The position numbers and the translations under genes are program-made. From Novosphingobium album (ex Liu et al. 2023) (lineage in GTDB: Bacteria > Pseudomonadota > Alphaproteobacteria > Sphingomonadales > Sphingomonadaceae): DNA of 64,000 nt. The stretch is from assembly GCF_029076845.1 (NCBI RefSeq), contig NZ_JARESE010000020.1, positions 124,001-188,000 of the forward strand, read 5' to 3'. Every line of letters begins with the position of its first letter. Position 1 is the first letter of the stretch. Shown here in pieces: positions 26,361-36,597 of this stretch. Under the pieces are notes generated by a model. The model made no database searches, was not told where the DNA came from, and worked only from the letters and a program-made list of their open reading frames with translations.

Positions 26361-26830
26361 TCATCCTTCGTACCGCCCGGCGCCACGGCCCGCGCCGGAG
26401 CGCGCGGCGCGCCGGTCGAACGGCTTGTTGAGTTCGGCCTCGATCGCGTCGGCAACGCCATCGGCATCGGCCAGCACCGCGTCTTCGGCAAAGCGCAGCA
26501 CGCGGATGCCGACATCGGTGAGCTTGCGGTCCTGCAGGGCATCGAGTTCGGGATTGGCGCCGGCCTCGCTGATTTCCACCACCAGCCAGCGCGAGGGGCA
26601 GGCGAAATCGACCAAGGTCGAGCCCACCAGCGCCTGCTGGCGGAACTTGAACGCGCCGAAGCGCGCGCTGCCCAGCCGTTCCCACAGCAGGGCGCGCGCC
26701 TCGGTCGGGTGGCGGCGCTTCTCGCGCGCCATGGCCTTCAGGTTCTCAAGCCGCGCGCCGGTGACGCTCCAGGCCTTCTCGCCGCCGGGCGATGGCGTGG
26801 CCTCGGCCTTTACAGACAGGGTCTTGCGGC

Positions 26831-26834
<4 letters not shown>
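26361..26834 (-). CDS. DUF559 (Vsr/PD-(D/E)XK-like) protein embedded between sufB and sufC
   Basis: A 157-residue protein with the DUF559 fold signature: [59 protein letters not shown], and [27 protein letters not shown]. Typical DUF559 proteins read VDF...VVELDGGQH at the putative nuclease centre. Here the first Asp is retained but the E-x-D/GGQH part reads [10 protein letters not shown], so catalysis is doubtful. The gene overlaps the sufB stop as ATGA and abuts sufC, showing co-translation with the SUF machinery. Its role there is unknown. Confidence 0.82.
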
Positions 26835-28341
<1,507 letters not shown>

Positions 28342-28345
<4 letters not shown>

Positions 28346-28752
28346 TGCGGTTCCTCGACGAGCTGGGTCAGCGCGACTTGCGCCAGCGCGCCACGCAGCG
28401 CGGCATTGACTTGCGGCCAGTGCGGCCGCAGCAGGCAGACATCTTCCAGCGTGCAGTCATGCCGGCCCTGCTCTACGCAGGCGGTCAGCGCGATCGGCCC
28501 TTCCATCGCCTCGACGATATCGGCCACGGTGATCGCCGCCGGCGGCCGGGCGAGCTTGATGCCGCCGCCGACCCCGCGTGACGAACGCAGCAGGCCGGCC
28601 GCGGTCAGGCGGCTGACCAGCTTCTGCACGGTGGGGACCGGCAGGCCGGTCTCATCGGCGATCTGCGCGGCCGAAACGCGCGCGCAGCCACAATGCCGCG
28701 CGGCGGCGACCATGGTGACAACGGCGTAATCGGCCATGCTGGAAAGGCGCAT
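28342..28752 (-). CDS. Rrf2-family Fe-S-sensing regulator of the suf operon
   Basis: A 136-residue winged-helix regulator heading the suf operon, expected to sense cluster status and autoregulate. The Rrf2 helix-turn-helix is at about residues 26-60 ([24 protein letters not shown]), and the wing reads [14 protein letters not shown]. Three cysteines, Cys92, Cys100 and Cys106 ([15 protein letters not shown]), match the IscR-type 2Fe-2S ligand pattern. A 5-3-5 palindrome 30 nt upstream is a candidate site for it. Whether it is functionally IscR-, SufR- or RirA-like cannot be read from sequence alone. Confidence 0.88.
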
Positions 28753-28781
28753 TTTCGCTGGTTTCCCGACCTGACAGGCTA

Positions 28782-28794
28782 AATCAGAGTGATT
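28782..28794. promoter_or_regulatory. palindrome upstream of the Rrf2-suf operon, candidate operator
   Basis: AATCA-GAG-TGATT is a perfect 5-3-5 inverted repeat 30-42 nt before the regulator start, in the only AT-rich part of this intergenic region. Its position suits autoregulation by the Rrf2 protein. Confidence 0.4.
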
Positions 28795-28854
28795 CTTTCC
28801 GATTTCACCTAATGCGGTCGCCGTCGCGATTCAATGGCCCTGCGTGCGGGAAGC

Positions 28855-28896
28855 GAAAAAGAAACGGCGGTTCCCCGCAGGAGACGGGGAACCGCC
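28855..28896 (-). terminator. strong intrinsic terminator (minus strand)
   Basis: GGCGGTTCCCC (28866-28876) and GGGGAACCGCC (28886-28896) form a perfect 11-bp stem with a 9-nt loop. On the minus strand it runs into GTTTCTTTTTC. No minus-strand protein gene ends here, which implies a non-coding transcript. Confidence 0.8.
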
Positions 28897-28976
28897 ATCA
28901 AGTTTAGAAAGAACTCGTGCGAAACCGCTAACGAGCCCTTCGGGTCGCACCACGGCCTCTATGCGCCGCGCCGGGT
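28855..28976 (-). ncRNA. candidate structured small RNA upstream of the suf operon
   Basis: On the minus strand a TACAAT (28987-28982) is followed by about 120 nt of sequence with strong pairing: GTGCGA/TCGCAC arms (28917-28922 with 28945-28950) enclosing a CCCGAAGGG hairpin, an alternative CTCGT/ACGAG pairing (28914-28918 with 28931-28935), and a perfect terminator. It contains no ORF of note. The transcript would end about 100 nt before the Rrf2 start, so it is either an independent sRNA or a terminated leader of the suf operon. No -35 element is obvious, and I do not recognise the RNA family. Confidence 0.42.
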
Positions 28977-29111
28977 GATTTATTGTAGAAACGCGACATC
29001 CGGCCCGCCCTGAGCCAGCGATCCGGTCCAAATCGACCCGATTATCGGATGGAAATCGGGCAAAAGAAGCATTTGAGCCACACCTCCCGGGCCGGTATGC
29101 GCGGTGCTGCG

Positions 29112-30158
29112 ATGATCTATGCCCTGCTGCGCCCCCTGCTGTTCCGCCTCGAAGCCGAATCCGCGCATGGCCTGGCGCTGCGGGCGCTGCGGCTGAGCCC
29201 GCGCCGCGCCGCCGCGCGCGGCCAGGGCCCGCTGGCCACCGATGTTGCCGGAATCGCCTTCCCCAACCCGATCGGCATGGCCGCCGGGTTCGACAAGGAC
29301 GGCGAGGCGCCCGACGCGCTGCTCGGCCTGGGCTTCGGCTTTGCCGAGGTCGGCTCGATCACGCCGCTGCCGCAGCCGGGCAATCCCCGGCCGCGCCTGT
29401 TCCGGCTGGCGGAGGATCGCGCGGTGATCAACCGCATGGGGTTCAACAACGGCGGCGCGCAGGCCGCGGTCGACCGGCTGGAGGCCCGCGCCGGGCGGCC
29501 CGGCGTGATCGGCATCAATATCGGCGCCAACAAGGATTCGGCCGACCGCATTGCCGATTATGCGACGATGGCGCGGCTGATGGCGCCGCTCGCCAGCTAT
29601 CTGGCGGTCAATGTCAGCAGCCCCAACACGCCGGGGCTACGCGCGCTGCAGGACGAGGCGGCGCTGACCGCGCTGCTCGACGCGGTGATCGCCGCGTGCG
29701 ACAGCGCCAGCCTGGCCCGGCCGCCACCGCCGGTGTTCCTGAAAGTCGCGCCCGATCTGGAGCCGGCGGATATCGACGCGATTGCCCGCATCGCCATCGA
29801 CAAGCGGCTGGGCGCGCTGATCGTTTCGAACACCACCGTCTCGCGCCCGCCGCTGCGCTCGCCCCACGCGGGCGAGGCCGGCGGCCTTTCCGGCGCGCCG
29901 CTGAAGGATCTGGCCCAGCAGCGGCTGCGCGATTTCCGCCGCGCCACCGGCGGCGCGGTGCCACTGGTCGGCGTGGGCGGCATCGCCAGCGCCGAGGATG
30001 CCTGGGCCCGCATCCGCGCGGGCGCGAGCCTGGTGCAGCTTTACAGCGCCATGGTCTATGAAGGGCCGGGGATCGCGCATCGCATCGGCAAGGGGATGGA
30101 ACGGCTGATGCGGCGCGACGGGTTCGCCTCCATTGCCGAGGCGGTCGGAAGCGAATAG
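29112..30158 (+). CDS. pyrD: dihydroorotate dehydrogenase (quinone), class 2
   Basis: A 348-residue membrane-associated flavoenzyme of pyrimidine synthesis that passes electrons to quinone. The N-terminal helix (IYALLRPLLFRLEAESAHGLALRAL) is the class 2 membrane-binding part. PNPIGMAAGFDKDGEAPDALLGLGFGFAEVGSITP, NRMGFNNGG, VNVSSPNTPGLRALQ (catalytic Ser) and VGVGGIASAEDAWARIRAGASLVQLYSAMVYEGP are diagnostic. The start MIYALLRP is chosen over upstream in-frame codons because of homology. Confidence 0.95.
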   Translation: MIYALLRPLLFRLEAESAHGLALRALRLSPRRAAARGQGPLATDVAGIAFPNPIGMAAGFDKDGEAPDALLGLGFGFAEVGSITPLPQPGNPRPRLFRLAEDRAVINRMGFNNGGAQAAVDRLEARAGRPGVIGINIGANKDSADRIADYATMARLMAPLASYLAVNVSSPNTPGLRALQDEAALTALLDAVIAACDSASLARPPPPVFLKVAPDLEPADIDAIARIAIDKRLGALIVSNTTVSRPPLRSPHAGEAGGLSGAPLKDLAQQRLRDFRRATGGAVPLVGVGGIASAEDAWARIRAGASLVQLYSAMVYEGPGIAHRIGKGMERLMRRDGFASIAEAVGSE

Positions 30159-30169
30159 CGTTTCGCGTG

Positions 30170-31876
30170 ATGTTGCAGCGTTTTCTTCTGGGCCTTGCCG
30201 CCCCGCTCGCCCTTTCCGCCTGCGCGAGCGTGCCCGCCCCGCCCTCGGCCAGTTCGCCCAGCCTCTACGATACCGGCATGGTCAGCGCCGCCGATCCGCG
30301 CGCGGCCGAGGCGGGCGCGGAGATCCTGCGCAAGGGTGGCAGCGCCACCGACGCGGCGATCGCGACCATGCTGGCGCTGACCGTGGTGGAGCCGCAAAGC
30401 TCGGGCATCGGCGGCGGCGGCTTTTATGTGCGCGGCGGCGCGGACGGCGCGATCGAGACGATCGACGGGCGCGAGACGGCGCCCGCCGCCGCCACTCCGC
30501 GCCGCTTCCTGGGTGCCGACGGCAAGCCCCTGCCTTTCCGCACGGCCGTGATCGGCGGGCGCAGCGTGGGCGTGCCGGGCAATCTCGCGCTGGCGGCAAA
30601 GGCCCATGCCGAGCATGGCAAGCTGGCCTGGGCCGCGCTGTTCGCGCCGGCGATCCGGCTGGCCCGCGATGGCTGGGTGCTGAGCCAGCGCGGGCATGAC
30701 TTCCTGCAACGCCAGCCCGATACCGGCGCGCATGACGCGGCGGGCAAGGCGTTGTTCTATGACGCGGCCGGCGTCGCGCTGCCGGCAGGCGCCCGGGTAC
30801 GCAACCCGGCGCTGGCCCGGACGCTGGAAACCATCGCCCGGCAAGGCGCCGGGGCCTTCTACCAGGGCCCGCTCGGCCGCGAGATCGCCGGCAAGGTCGC
30901 CGCCGAAACGCCCGACGATGGCCGGATGAGTGCCGCCGACATCGCCGGCTATGCCGCAAAGGAGCGCCCGCCGGTCTGCGGCGTCTACCGCGCCTACCGG
31001 ATCTGCGGCATGGGCCCGCCATCCTCGGGCGCGACGACGGTGCTGGCGATCCTCATCCAGCTCGAACCGTTCGACATGGCCGCGCTCGGCCCCGATTCGC
31101 CAGTGGCCTGGCACCTTTTCGCCGAATCGCAGCGGCTCGCCTACGCCGATCGCGACCTCTATCTGGCCGATCCCGACTTCGTGCCGGTGCCGGTGCAAAG
31201 CCTGATCGACCCGGAATACCTGCACGCGCGCGGCCGCCTGATCGCGCCGGACCGGACGCTGCCGCAAGCGCTCCCCGGCCGGCGCGACCTGGCCCGCGCG
31301 CCGGGCTTCGGCCCGCCCGAGAACGGCACCTCGCACTTCGTGGTGGTCGACCGCGCGGGCGAGGCGGTGAGCTATACCTCCACGATCGAAAGCGCGTTCG
31401 GATCGGGCATCATGGCCGGCGGTTTCTATCTCAACAACGAGCTGACCGATTTCAGCTTCGTGCCCGAACAGAACGGCGCGGCGGTGGCCAATGGCGTGTG
31501 GGGCGGCAAGCGGCCGCGCAGCTCGATGGCGCCCACGCTGGTCTATGGCCCGGACGGCAAGCTGGTGCTGGTGGTGGGCGCGGCGGGCGGCGCGACGATC
31601 CCGGTGCAAGTGGCACGCGCGCTGATCGGCTTCATCGACTGGCGCTTGCCGATCGCGGACGCGCTGGCGCTGCCCGTCCTCTATTCCCCCGGCGACACGG
31701 TGACGATCGAGCAGGGGTCCAAGCTGGAGGCGTTGATCCCCGCGCTCGCAAAGCTGGGCCACGCCGCCATCCGCAAGGCCGAGCTGCCGCTCAAGACCAA
31801 TGCCATCGCGGTGAAAGGGCGCGCGCTGGACGGCGCCGCCGATCCGCGCAGCGAGGGCCGCGCCATTTCCCAATAG
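30170..31876 (+). CDS. ggt: gamma-glutamyltransferase, predicted lipoprotein
   Basis: A 568-residue N-terminal nucleophile hydrolase that cleaves glutathione and transfers gamma-glutamyl groups. It has a lipobox LSAC (Cys18), so the precursor is probably membrane-tethered. Family features are SGIGGGGFYVRG, GRETAPAAATP, GVPGNLALAAKAHAEHG and FAESQRLAYADRDLYLADPDFV. The autoprocessing threonine should be in ENGTSHFVVVD (about residue 387), followed by SYTSTIESAFGSGIMAGGFYLNNELTDFS and GGKRPRSSMAPT. It begins 11 nt after pyrD. A GTG lies immediately upstream of the chosen ATG. Confidence 0.92.
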   Translation: MLQRFLLGLAAPLALSACASVPAPPSASSPSLYDTGMVSAADPRAAEAGAEILRKGGSATDAAIATMLALTVVEPQSSGIGGGGFYVRGGADGAIETIDGRETAPAAATPRRFLGADGKPLPFRTAVIGGRSVGVPGNLALAAKAHAEHGKLAWAALFAPAIRLARDGWVLSQRGHDFLQRQPDTGAHDAAGKALFYDAAGVALPAGARVRNPALARTLETIARQGAGAFYQGPLGREIAGKVAAETPDDGRMSAADIAGYAAKERPPVCGVYRAYRICGMGPPSSGATTVLAILIQLEPFDMAALGPDSPVAWHLFAESQRLAYADRDLYLADPDFVPVPVQSLIDPEYLHARGRLIAPDRTLPQALPGRRDLARAPGFGPPENGTSHFVVVDRAGEAVSYTSTIESAFGSGIMAGGFYLNNELTDFSFVPEQNGAAVANGVWGGKRPRSSMAPTLVYGPDGKLVLVVGAAGGATIPVQVARALIGFIDWRLPIADALALPVLYSPGDTVTIEQGSKLEALIPALAKLGHAAIRKAELPLKTNAIAVKGRALDGAADPRSEGRAISQ

Positions 31877-31950
31877 GTGACTTTCCCGCAGGCGGCTTGC
31901 CGGACAGGCGCCGCCGACATAGACCCGGCCGGGGAAGAGGATCGCAGCGC

Positions 31951-33756
31951 ATGGACCTTTCGGACTTCGAGAACGCCGGCAATTTCATCTCGCTGTTTCT
32001 CGCGCGCGCGGATGCGCTGGGCGACAAGCCGATGCTCTGGACCAAGCAGGACGGCGCGTGGCGGGCGATCAGCTGGAAGGAAGCGGCCCGGCGCGTCTGC
32101 CTGATGGCCGAAGCACTGCGGCGCATGGGGCTGCAACCGGGCGACCGGGTGATGATCGTCTCGGAAAACCGGCCCGAATGGTGCATCGCCGATCTGGCGA
32201 TCATGGCGGCAGGCTGCGTGACGGTGCCCACCTACACCACCAACACCACGCGCGATCATGTCCATATCCTGGAGAATTCCGGCGCGCGGGCGGTGATCGT
32301 CTCCACCGCCAAGCTGGCCAGGGCGCTGCTGCCGGCCGTGCTCCAGACCGACTTGTGCCAGCATGTGATCGCGATCGAGCCGCTGCCGCCGCCGGCACAA
32401 TCGGGCGGCTTCATCAGCCACGCCTGGCAGGCGCTGCTCGCAGGCGACGCACCGGCCGCGCAGCTTGCCGTGCGCGCGCGGGCGGCCGGGATGCGGCGCG
32501 AGGACCTGGCCTGCATCATCTACACCAGCGGCACTGGCGGCGCGCCGCGCGGCGTGCGCCAGCACCACGGCATGATCCTGGCCAACATGGCTGGCTGCGC
32601 GCGCATCATCCTTGAGGACTTCGGCTGGGAGGACGAGGTTTTCCTCTCGTTCCTGCCGCTCAGCCACGCCTATGAGCATACCGGCGGCCAGTGCCTGCCG
32701 ATCGGGCTGGGCGGCCAGATCTACTATGCCGAGGCACTCGACAAGCTGGCCGCCAACATGGAGGAAGTGCACCCCACGATCATGGTGGTGGTGCCACGCC
32801 TGTTCGAAGTGCTGCGCACGCGCATCGTCAAGCAGATCGGCAAGCAGGGGCGCCTGCCCGCGCTGCTGATGGACTGCGCCATCGCCACCGGATCGCGCGC
32901 GGCGCGCGGCCACCCCCGGTTCGGCGACTGGGCGCTGGGCAAGCTGCTGGACCACACGCTGCGTCCCCGCATCCGCGCCCGCTTCGGCGGCCGGCTGAAA
33001 GCGCTGGTTTCGGGCGGCGCGCCGCTCAATCCCGGGCTTGGCGGCTTCTTCCAGTCGATCGGGCTGACGCTGCTGCAAGGCTATGGCCAGACCGAGGCGG
33101 GGCCGGTGATCAGCTGCAACCGGCCCGGCGCCGGCATCAAGATGGACACGGTCGGCCCGCCGCTCCACGGCGTCGAGGTGCGGATCGCCGACGATGGCGA
33201 GATCCTGGTGCGCGGCGAACTGGTGATGCACGGCTACTGGGCGAACGAGGCGGCGACGCGCGCCGTGCTGCACGACGGCTGGCTGCACACCGGCGACATC
33301 GGCCATCTCGACGCGAACGGCCGCATCGTCATCACCGATCGCAAGAAGGACATGATCGTCAACGACAAGGGCGACAACGTCTCCCCGCAGAAAATCGAAT
33401 CGCTGCTGACGCTCCAGCCCGAAATCGCGCAGGCCATGGTGGTGGGCGACCGGCGGCCCTACATCGTTGGCCTGATCGTGCCCGACCGCGAATGGTCGGA
33501 GGAATGGGCCCGGGCCAACGGCCAGCCCGCCGACACGGCATCGCTGGGAGCGGCTTCCGAATACCGGGCGGCGATCCGCGCGGCGGTGGACCGGGTCAAT
33601 GCCGACTTGTCCGTGATCGAAAAGGTCCGCCAGTTCGCCTTCGCCGACGAGCCGTTCAGCATCGAGAACGAGGAGATGACCCCCAGCCTCAAGGTCCGCC
33701 GCCACAAGCTGAAGGAGCGCTACGGCGAAAGGCTGGATGCCCTGTACAAGGGGTGA
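31951..33756 (+). CDS. long-chain acyl-CoA synthetase-type AMP-dependent ligase
   Basis: A 601-residue ANL-superfamily enzyme that activates a fatty or other carboxylic acid to acyl-CoA. Motifs are CIIYTSGTGGAPRGVRQHH (phosphate loop), LPLSHAYEHTGG, SGGAPLNPGLGGFFQSIGLTLLQGYGQTEAGP, WLHTGDIGHLDANGRIVITDRKKDMIV, and the C-terminal lysine region EEMTPSLKVRRHKLKERY. The usual Lys of PKG in the loop is Arg here, which is tolerated in the family. The alpha-helical insertion around 270-340 resembles FACL/bubblegum-type synthetases. Start MDLSDFENAG, 74 nt after ggt. Confidence 0.88.
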   Translation: MDLSDFENAGNFISLFLARADALGDKPMLWTKQDGAWRAISWKEAARRVCLMAEALRRMGLQPGDRVMIVSENRPEWCIADLAIMAAGCVTVPTYTTNTTRDHVHILENSGARAVIVSTAKLARALLPAVLQTDLCQHVIAIEPLPPPAQSGGFISHAWQALLAGDAPAAQLAVRARAAGMRREDLACIIYTSGTGGAPRGVRQHHGMILANMAGCARIILEDFGWEDEVFLSFLPLSHAYEHTGGQCLPIGLGGQIYYAEALDKLAANMEEVHPTIMVVVPRLFEVLRTRIVKQIGKQGRLPALLMDCAIATGSRAARGHPRFGDWALGKLLDHTLRPRIRARFGGRLKALVSGGAPLNPGLGGFFQSIGLTLLQGYGQTEAGPVISCNRPGAGIKMDTVGPPLHGVEVRIADDGEILVRGELVMHGYWANEAATRAVLHDGWLHTGDIGHLDANGRIVITDRKKDMIVNDKGDNVSPQKIESLLTLQPEIAQAMVVGDRRPYIVGLIVPDREWSEEWARANGQPADTASLGAASEYRAAIRAAVDRVNADLSVIEKVRQFAFADEPFSIENEEMTPSLKVRRHKLKERYGERLDALYKG

Positions 33757-33863
33757 TCGGATTCGCAGCGTAGCGGACTCTTTACGGTGCCAGAGTCAAG
33801 GCATTTTCACGTGACAGCGGAATCCCGCATATGTTACGTTGGACGTCACACAGGAGAGCAATC

Positions 33864-34118
33864 ATGGCGCACTCTATCGAGGTCGAGATTGAGCGCAATT
33901 ACGCAGCATTTCTTGACATGCTGGAAAGGCTTATGCTGTCCAATAACGGGCGGTATGCATTGCTGCACGATCAAGTTCTTGAAGGTGTCTTCGACTCGCC
34001 GGGGGAAGCAGACCGGCAAGGATTTGCCAAGTTCGGCCGTGGTCCCTATTCCGTTCAACTCGTGACGGACGAACCCGTTGACTTGGGCTTTATGAGTAAT
34101 GCGATATGTCAGGGGTAG
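33864..34118 (+). CDS. small protein of unknown function paired with a retropepsin
   Basis: An 84-residue acidic protein, with RNYAAFLDMLERLMLSNNGRYALLHDQVLEGVFDSPGEADRQGFAKFG as its core and no signal peptide or membrane segment. The pattern (YAL..DQ.LEGVFDS..EA...G...FG..PYSVQ) resembles small DUF5678-type proteins, but I am not certain. CAGGAGAG provides a strong ribosome-binding site. Base composition is visibly more AT-rich than the flanks. Its end overlaps the aspartic protease gene by 20 nt, indicating coupled translation. Confidence 0.65.
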   Translation: MAHSIEVEIERNYAAFLDMLERLMLSNNGRYALLHDQVLEGVFDSPGEADRQGFAKFGRGPYSVQLVTDEPVDLGFMSNAICQG

Positions 34119-34533
34119 AGTAGAGGACAATCGCATCCGGATTCGGGTGGGAATCAGGGCATTCAATCCTGATGTGACCGCTGATGTTGATCTGACTTGT
34201 CATGAGTTCAACGCCTTGGTCGATACGGGTGCAACGCGCACCTCAATCAGTCAAAACGTCGTCAACAAAGTGGGCCTGGAGAGGCGCGGAACTATGCCGG
34301 TCGGCAATGTCAAGCGCACGGAACATCACCACACTTATCACTTCTATGTCGGAATCTGGCCCGAGACGCAGGACGATTCGCTCCCTGCATTTTTTGGGAT
34401 CGGTAATGAGATCTTGGGCATAGATGGCGGCGACAGCCGCTTTTACGATGTCCTGCTCGGCATGGATATCATCTCCCAAGGTTGCCTGAGGTTAGATTTG
34501 GACGGCAGCTTCGAATTGGGTTTTCCAGATTAG
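34099..34533 (+). CDS. retropepsin-like (clan AA) aspartic protease
   Basis: A 144-residue protein with FNALVDTGATRTSISQNVV (about residues 36-54), the DTGA active-site motif of retropepsin-like proteases, and YDVLLGMDIISQGCLRLDL (about 116-134), the second conserved segment (LGMD). One Asp-Thr-Gly per chain means it should dimerise to be active. There is no signal peptide, so it is cytoplasmic. Start ATG inside the end of the preceding small gene. The AT-rich composition and lack of relation to neighbours suggest lateral transfer. Its last bases overlap by 4 nt the end of the convergent gene at 34530. Confidence 0.78.
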   Translation: MRYVRGRVEDNRIRIRVGIRAFNPDVTADVDLTCHEFNALVDTGATRTSISQNVVNKVGLERRGTMPVGNVKRTEHHHTYHFYVGIWPETQDDSLPAFFGIGNEILGIDGGDSRFYDVLLGMDIISQGCLRLDLDGSFELGFPD

Positions 34534-35057
34534 GCCGCTTCCTTCTCGATCCACTCGGGATAGAAGCTCGGCTCACGATCGGACCAGCCGGGCGCGGTGG
34601 CGGCGGCTTCGCTGATCGAGTGGAGCAGTTGCTTGCGGCGATCGGGGCGAATCTGCGGCAGCGCGGCGGCGCCGCAGAAGGCGCCGGGCAGCCAGGGGCG
34701 CGCCCACGCGCCGAGCAGCCGCTCGTAAAGGAAGCGATAGGCCGAAAAGCTGGAGATCCGTTCCTGCGACAAGTCGAAAGCGGTCATCCGCACCAGCTTG
34801 CCCATGAAGCCTTCGAGCCCGTCGAAGCCGATATCGTCAGGCCGCATCGCGCGCAGCGTCTTGAGATCCTGATAAGCGACGTATTGCGAGCGGATCGAGG
34901 CGATCTCATCGGCATTACGCGCCCAGAGCTTGAACGCGTCCTGCCGGCCCAGACCGATATCGAGGCCGCGCTTGATATAGCGCTGCTCGCAAGAGGTGAA
35001 GCTGGCGAACTCGCGCAGCTCGCTGATGGTCAGACTGGCGGTACCTGCATAGCCCAT
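34530..35057 (-). CDS. conserved-looking protein of unknown function
   Basis: A 175-residue, probably cytoplasmic protein, mixed alpha-helical, without signal peptide or membrane segment. Segments such as ELREFASFTSCEQRYIKRGLDIGLG, YVAYQDLKTLRAMRPDDIGFDGLEGFMGK and SSFSAYRFLYERLLGAWARPWLPGAFCG show good amphipathic periodicity and no low complexity. I do not recognise a family. Composition matches the chromosomal average, unlike the retropepsin cassette with which it converges (4-nt tail overlap). Confidence 0.65.
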   Translation of the reverse strand: MGYAGTASLTISELREFASFTSCEQRYIKRGLDIGLGRQDAFKLWARNADEIASIRSQYVAYQDLKTLRAMRPDDIGFDGLEGFMGKLVRMTAFDLSQERISSFSAYRFLYERLLGAWARPWLPGAFCGAAALPQIRPDRRKQLLHSISEAAATAPGWSDREPSFYPEWIEKEAA

Positions 35058-35182
35058 GGCTTGTCATCCCGTGCTCGCGGAACGGGCCTGCCCCCTCTCC
35101 GCGAATCACAGATCACCACATTAGACTTACCAAGCAGTTAACCATCGCTCCGTGCCTGGCCCCGCGGGACCGGCGGGCGCGA

Positions 35183-36178
35183 TCAGATCAGGCCGGCAAG
35201 CGGGCTGGAGGGATCGGCATAGCGGCGCGTCGCCATGCGGCCGGCGAGATAGGCCGCGCGGCCCGCTTCCACCGCCAGCTTCATGGCGTGGGCCATGCGA
35301 ATCGGGTCTTTCGCCTCGGCAATGGCGGTGTTCATCAGCACGCCGTCGCAGCCCAGCTCCATCGCCACCGCCGCGTCGGATGCGGTGCCGACCCCGGCAT
35401 CGACCAGCACGGGCACGCTCGCCCCCTCGACGATCAGGCGGATCGTCACCCGGTTCTGAATGCCCAGGCCAGAGCCGATCGGCGCCCCCAGCGGCATCAC
35501 CGCGACCGCGCCGGCCTCCTCAAGCTGCCTGGCCGCGATCGGATCATCGACGCAGTAGACCATCGGCAGGAAGCCTTCGCCGGCCAGCACTTCGGTGGCC
35601 TTCAGCGTTTCGCGCATGTCGGGATAGAGCGTGCGCGCCTCGCCCAGCACTTCCAGCTTGACCAGATCCCAACCGCCCGCCTCGCGCGCCAGGCGCAGCG
35701 TGCGGATCGCCTCGTCGGCGGTGAAGCAGCCGGCGGTGTTGGGCAGGTAGGTGATCTTCTTCGGGTCGATGAAATCGGTCAGCATCGGCGCCTTGGGGTC
35801 CGATATGTTGACCCGGCGCACCGCCACCGTGACGATGTCCGCGCCGCTCGCTTCGACGGCGGCGGCGTTCTGGGCGAAATCCTTGTACTTGCCGGTGCCC
35901 ACGATCAGGCGTGACCGGAACGTGCGGCCCGCCACAGTCCAGGTATCCTCGGGCGGGGCGGCGACATCGCCGCCGCCGACGAAGTGCACGATCTCCAGCA
36001 CGTCGCCATCGCCCAGCGGCGCTTCGGCCAGCGTCGATCGCGGCACGATCAGGCCATTGCGCTCGACCGCGACCTTGCGCGGGTCAAGCTCAAGGCTGGA
36101 AACGAGATCGGCGATGCTGGCGCCGGGGGCGATCCGGCGCGGTTCGCCGTTGACGATGAGCTGGAGTAAAGCGGACAT
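35183..36178 (-). CDS. thiG: ThiS-ThiG fusion: sulfur carrier and thiazole synthase
   Basis: A 331-residue natural fusion. Residues 1-66 are the ThiS sulfur carrier ([25 protein letters not shown], ending IVHFVGGG), and residues about 75-331 are thiazole synthase ThiG ([118 protein letters not shown]). Because ThiS is joined at its C-terminal GG, the thiocarboxylate would have to form within a fusion or after cleavage. This is a mechanistic puzzle known for sphingomonad-type fusions. Lies 16 nt downstream of the MerC-like gene. Confidence 0.92.
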   Translation of the reverse strand: MSALLQLIVNGEPRRIAPGASIADLVSSLELDPRKVAVERNGLIVPRSTLAEAPLGDGDVLEIVHFVGGGDVAAPPEDTWTVAGRTFRSRLIVGTGKYKDFAQNAAAVEASGADIVTVAVRRVNISDPKAPMLTDFIDPKKITYLPNTAGCFTADEAIRTLRLAREAGGWDLVKLEVLGEARTLYPDMRETLKATEVLAGEGFLPMVYCVDDPIAARQLEEAGAVAVMPLGAPIGSGLGIQNRVTIRLIVEGASVPVLVDAGVGTASDAAVAMELGCDGVLMNTAIAEAKDPIRMAHAMKLAVEAGRAAYLAGRMATRRYADPSSPLAGLI

Positions 36179-36194
36179 GCCCCGCAGATAGCGC

Positions 36195-36566
36195 TCACGC
36201 CGCGCGGTGCAAGTTCCGGATATGCGCCGTGGCCACAAGCGCCACCCCGGCAACGGTCAGCACGGTTTCCGCCAGGCCATGCCCGGAAAGGATCGCCGAG
36301 GCCATCAGGCCCAGGCCGATGGCGCCGATCGCCAGCGGACCCAGCCGGCCGTGCCGCAGCACGCCAAAGCCGAGCGAGACCAGTCCGACCAGCACCGCCA
36401 GCGCCAGGCCGATCTGGTGAATGCGCGGGTCGAGCAGGAATCGCCCGCCCAGGCCCAGGACCGAGACAAAGACGATACCCAGCACACAGTGCACGGCGCA
36501 AAGCGCGGACAGGACGACGCCCATCCGGTCAAGCCGATCGCGAATCGAGAGGAGGGCGTGCCGCAT
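36195..36566 (-). CDS. MerC-domain membrane protein
   Basis: A 123-residue inner-membrane protein with four hydrophobic segments and the MerC-like [15 protein letters not shown] motif, in which two cysteines sit in the first membrane helix. Outside mercury operons, MerC-type proteins of alphaproteobacteria are thought to handle other metals. No mer genes are nearby. The start at [10 protein letters not shown] is preferred, though an ATG at 36578 (MCIAM) is possible. A Zur-like sequence lies directly upstream. No ribosome-binding site is evident. Confidence 0.72.
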   Translation of the reverse strand: MRHALLSIRDRLDRMGVVLSALCAVHCVLGIVFVSVLGLGGRFLLDPRIHQIGLALAVLVGLVSLGFGVLRHGRLGPLAIGAIGLGLMASAILSGHGLAETVLTVAGVALVATAHIRNLHRAA

Positions 36567-36580
36567 GGCGATGCACATAT

Positions 36581-36597
36581 GTAATGTTGTATCATGC
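36581..36597. promoter_or_regulatory. possible Zur-type site upstream of the MerC-like gene
   Basis: GTAATGTTGTATCATGC shares most positions with the alphaproteobacterial Zur box as I remember it (GTAATGT-AATAACATATC). It is an AT-rich island directly before the MerC-like start. The match is partial and made from memory. Confidence 0.22.

Noticed and set aside
30056..33705. Long minus-strand frames opposite pyrD/ggt (605 codons) and the acyl-CoA synthetase (674 codons)
   Set aside because: Low-complexity translations typical of the third-codon GC shadow. The plus-strand genes are unmistakable.
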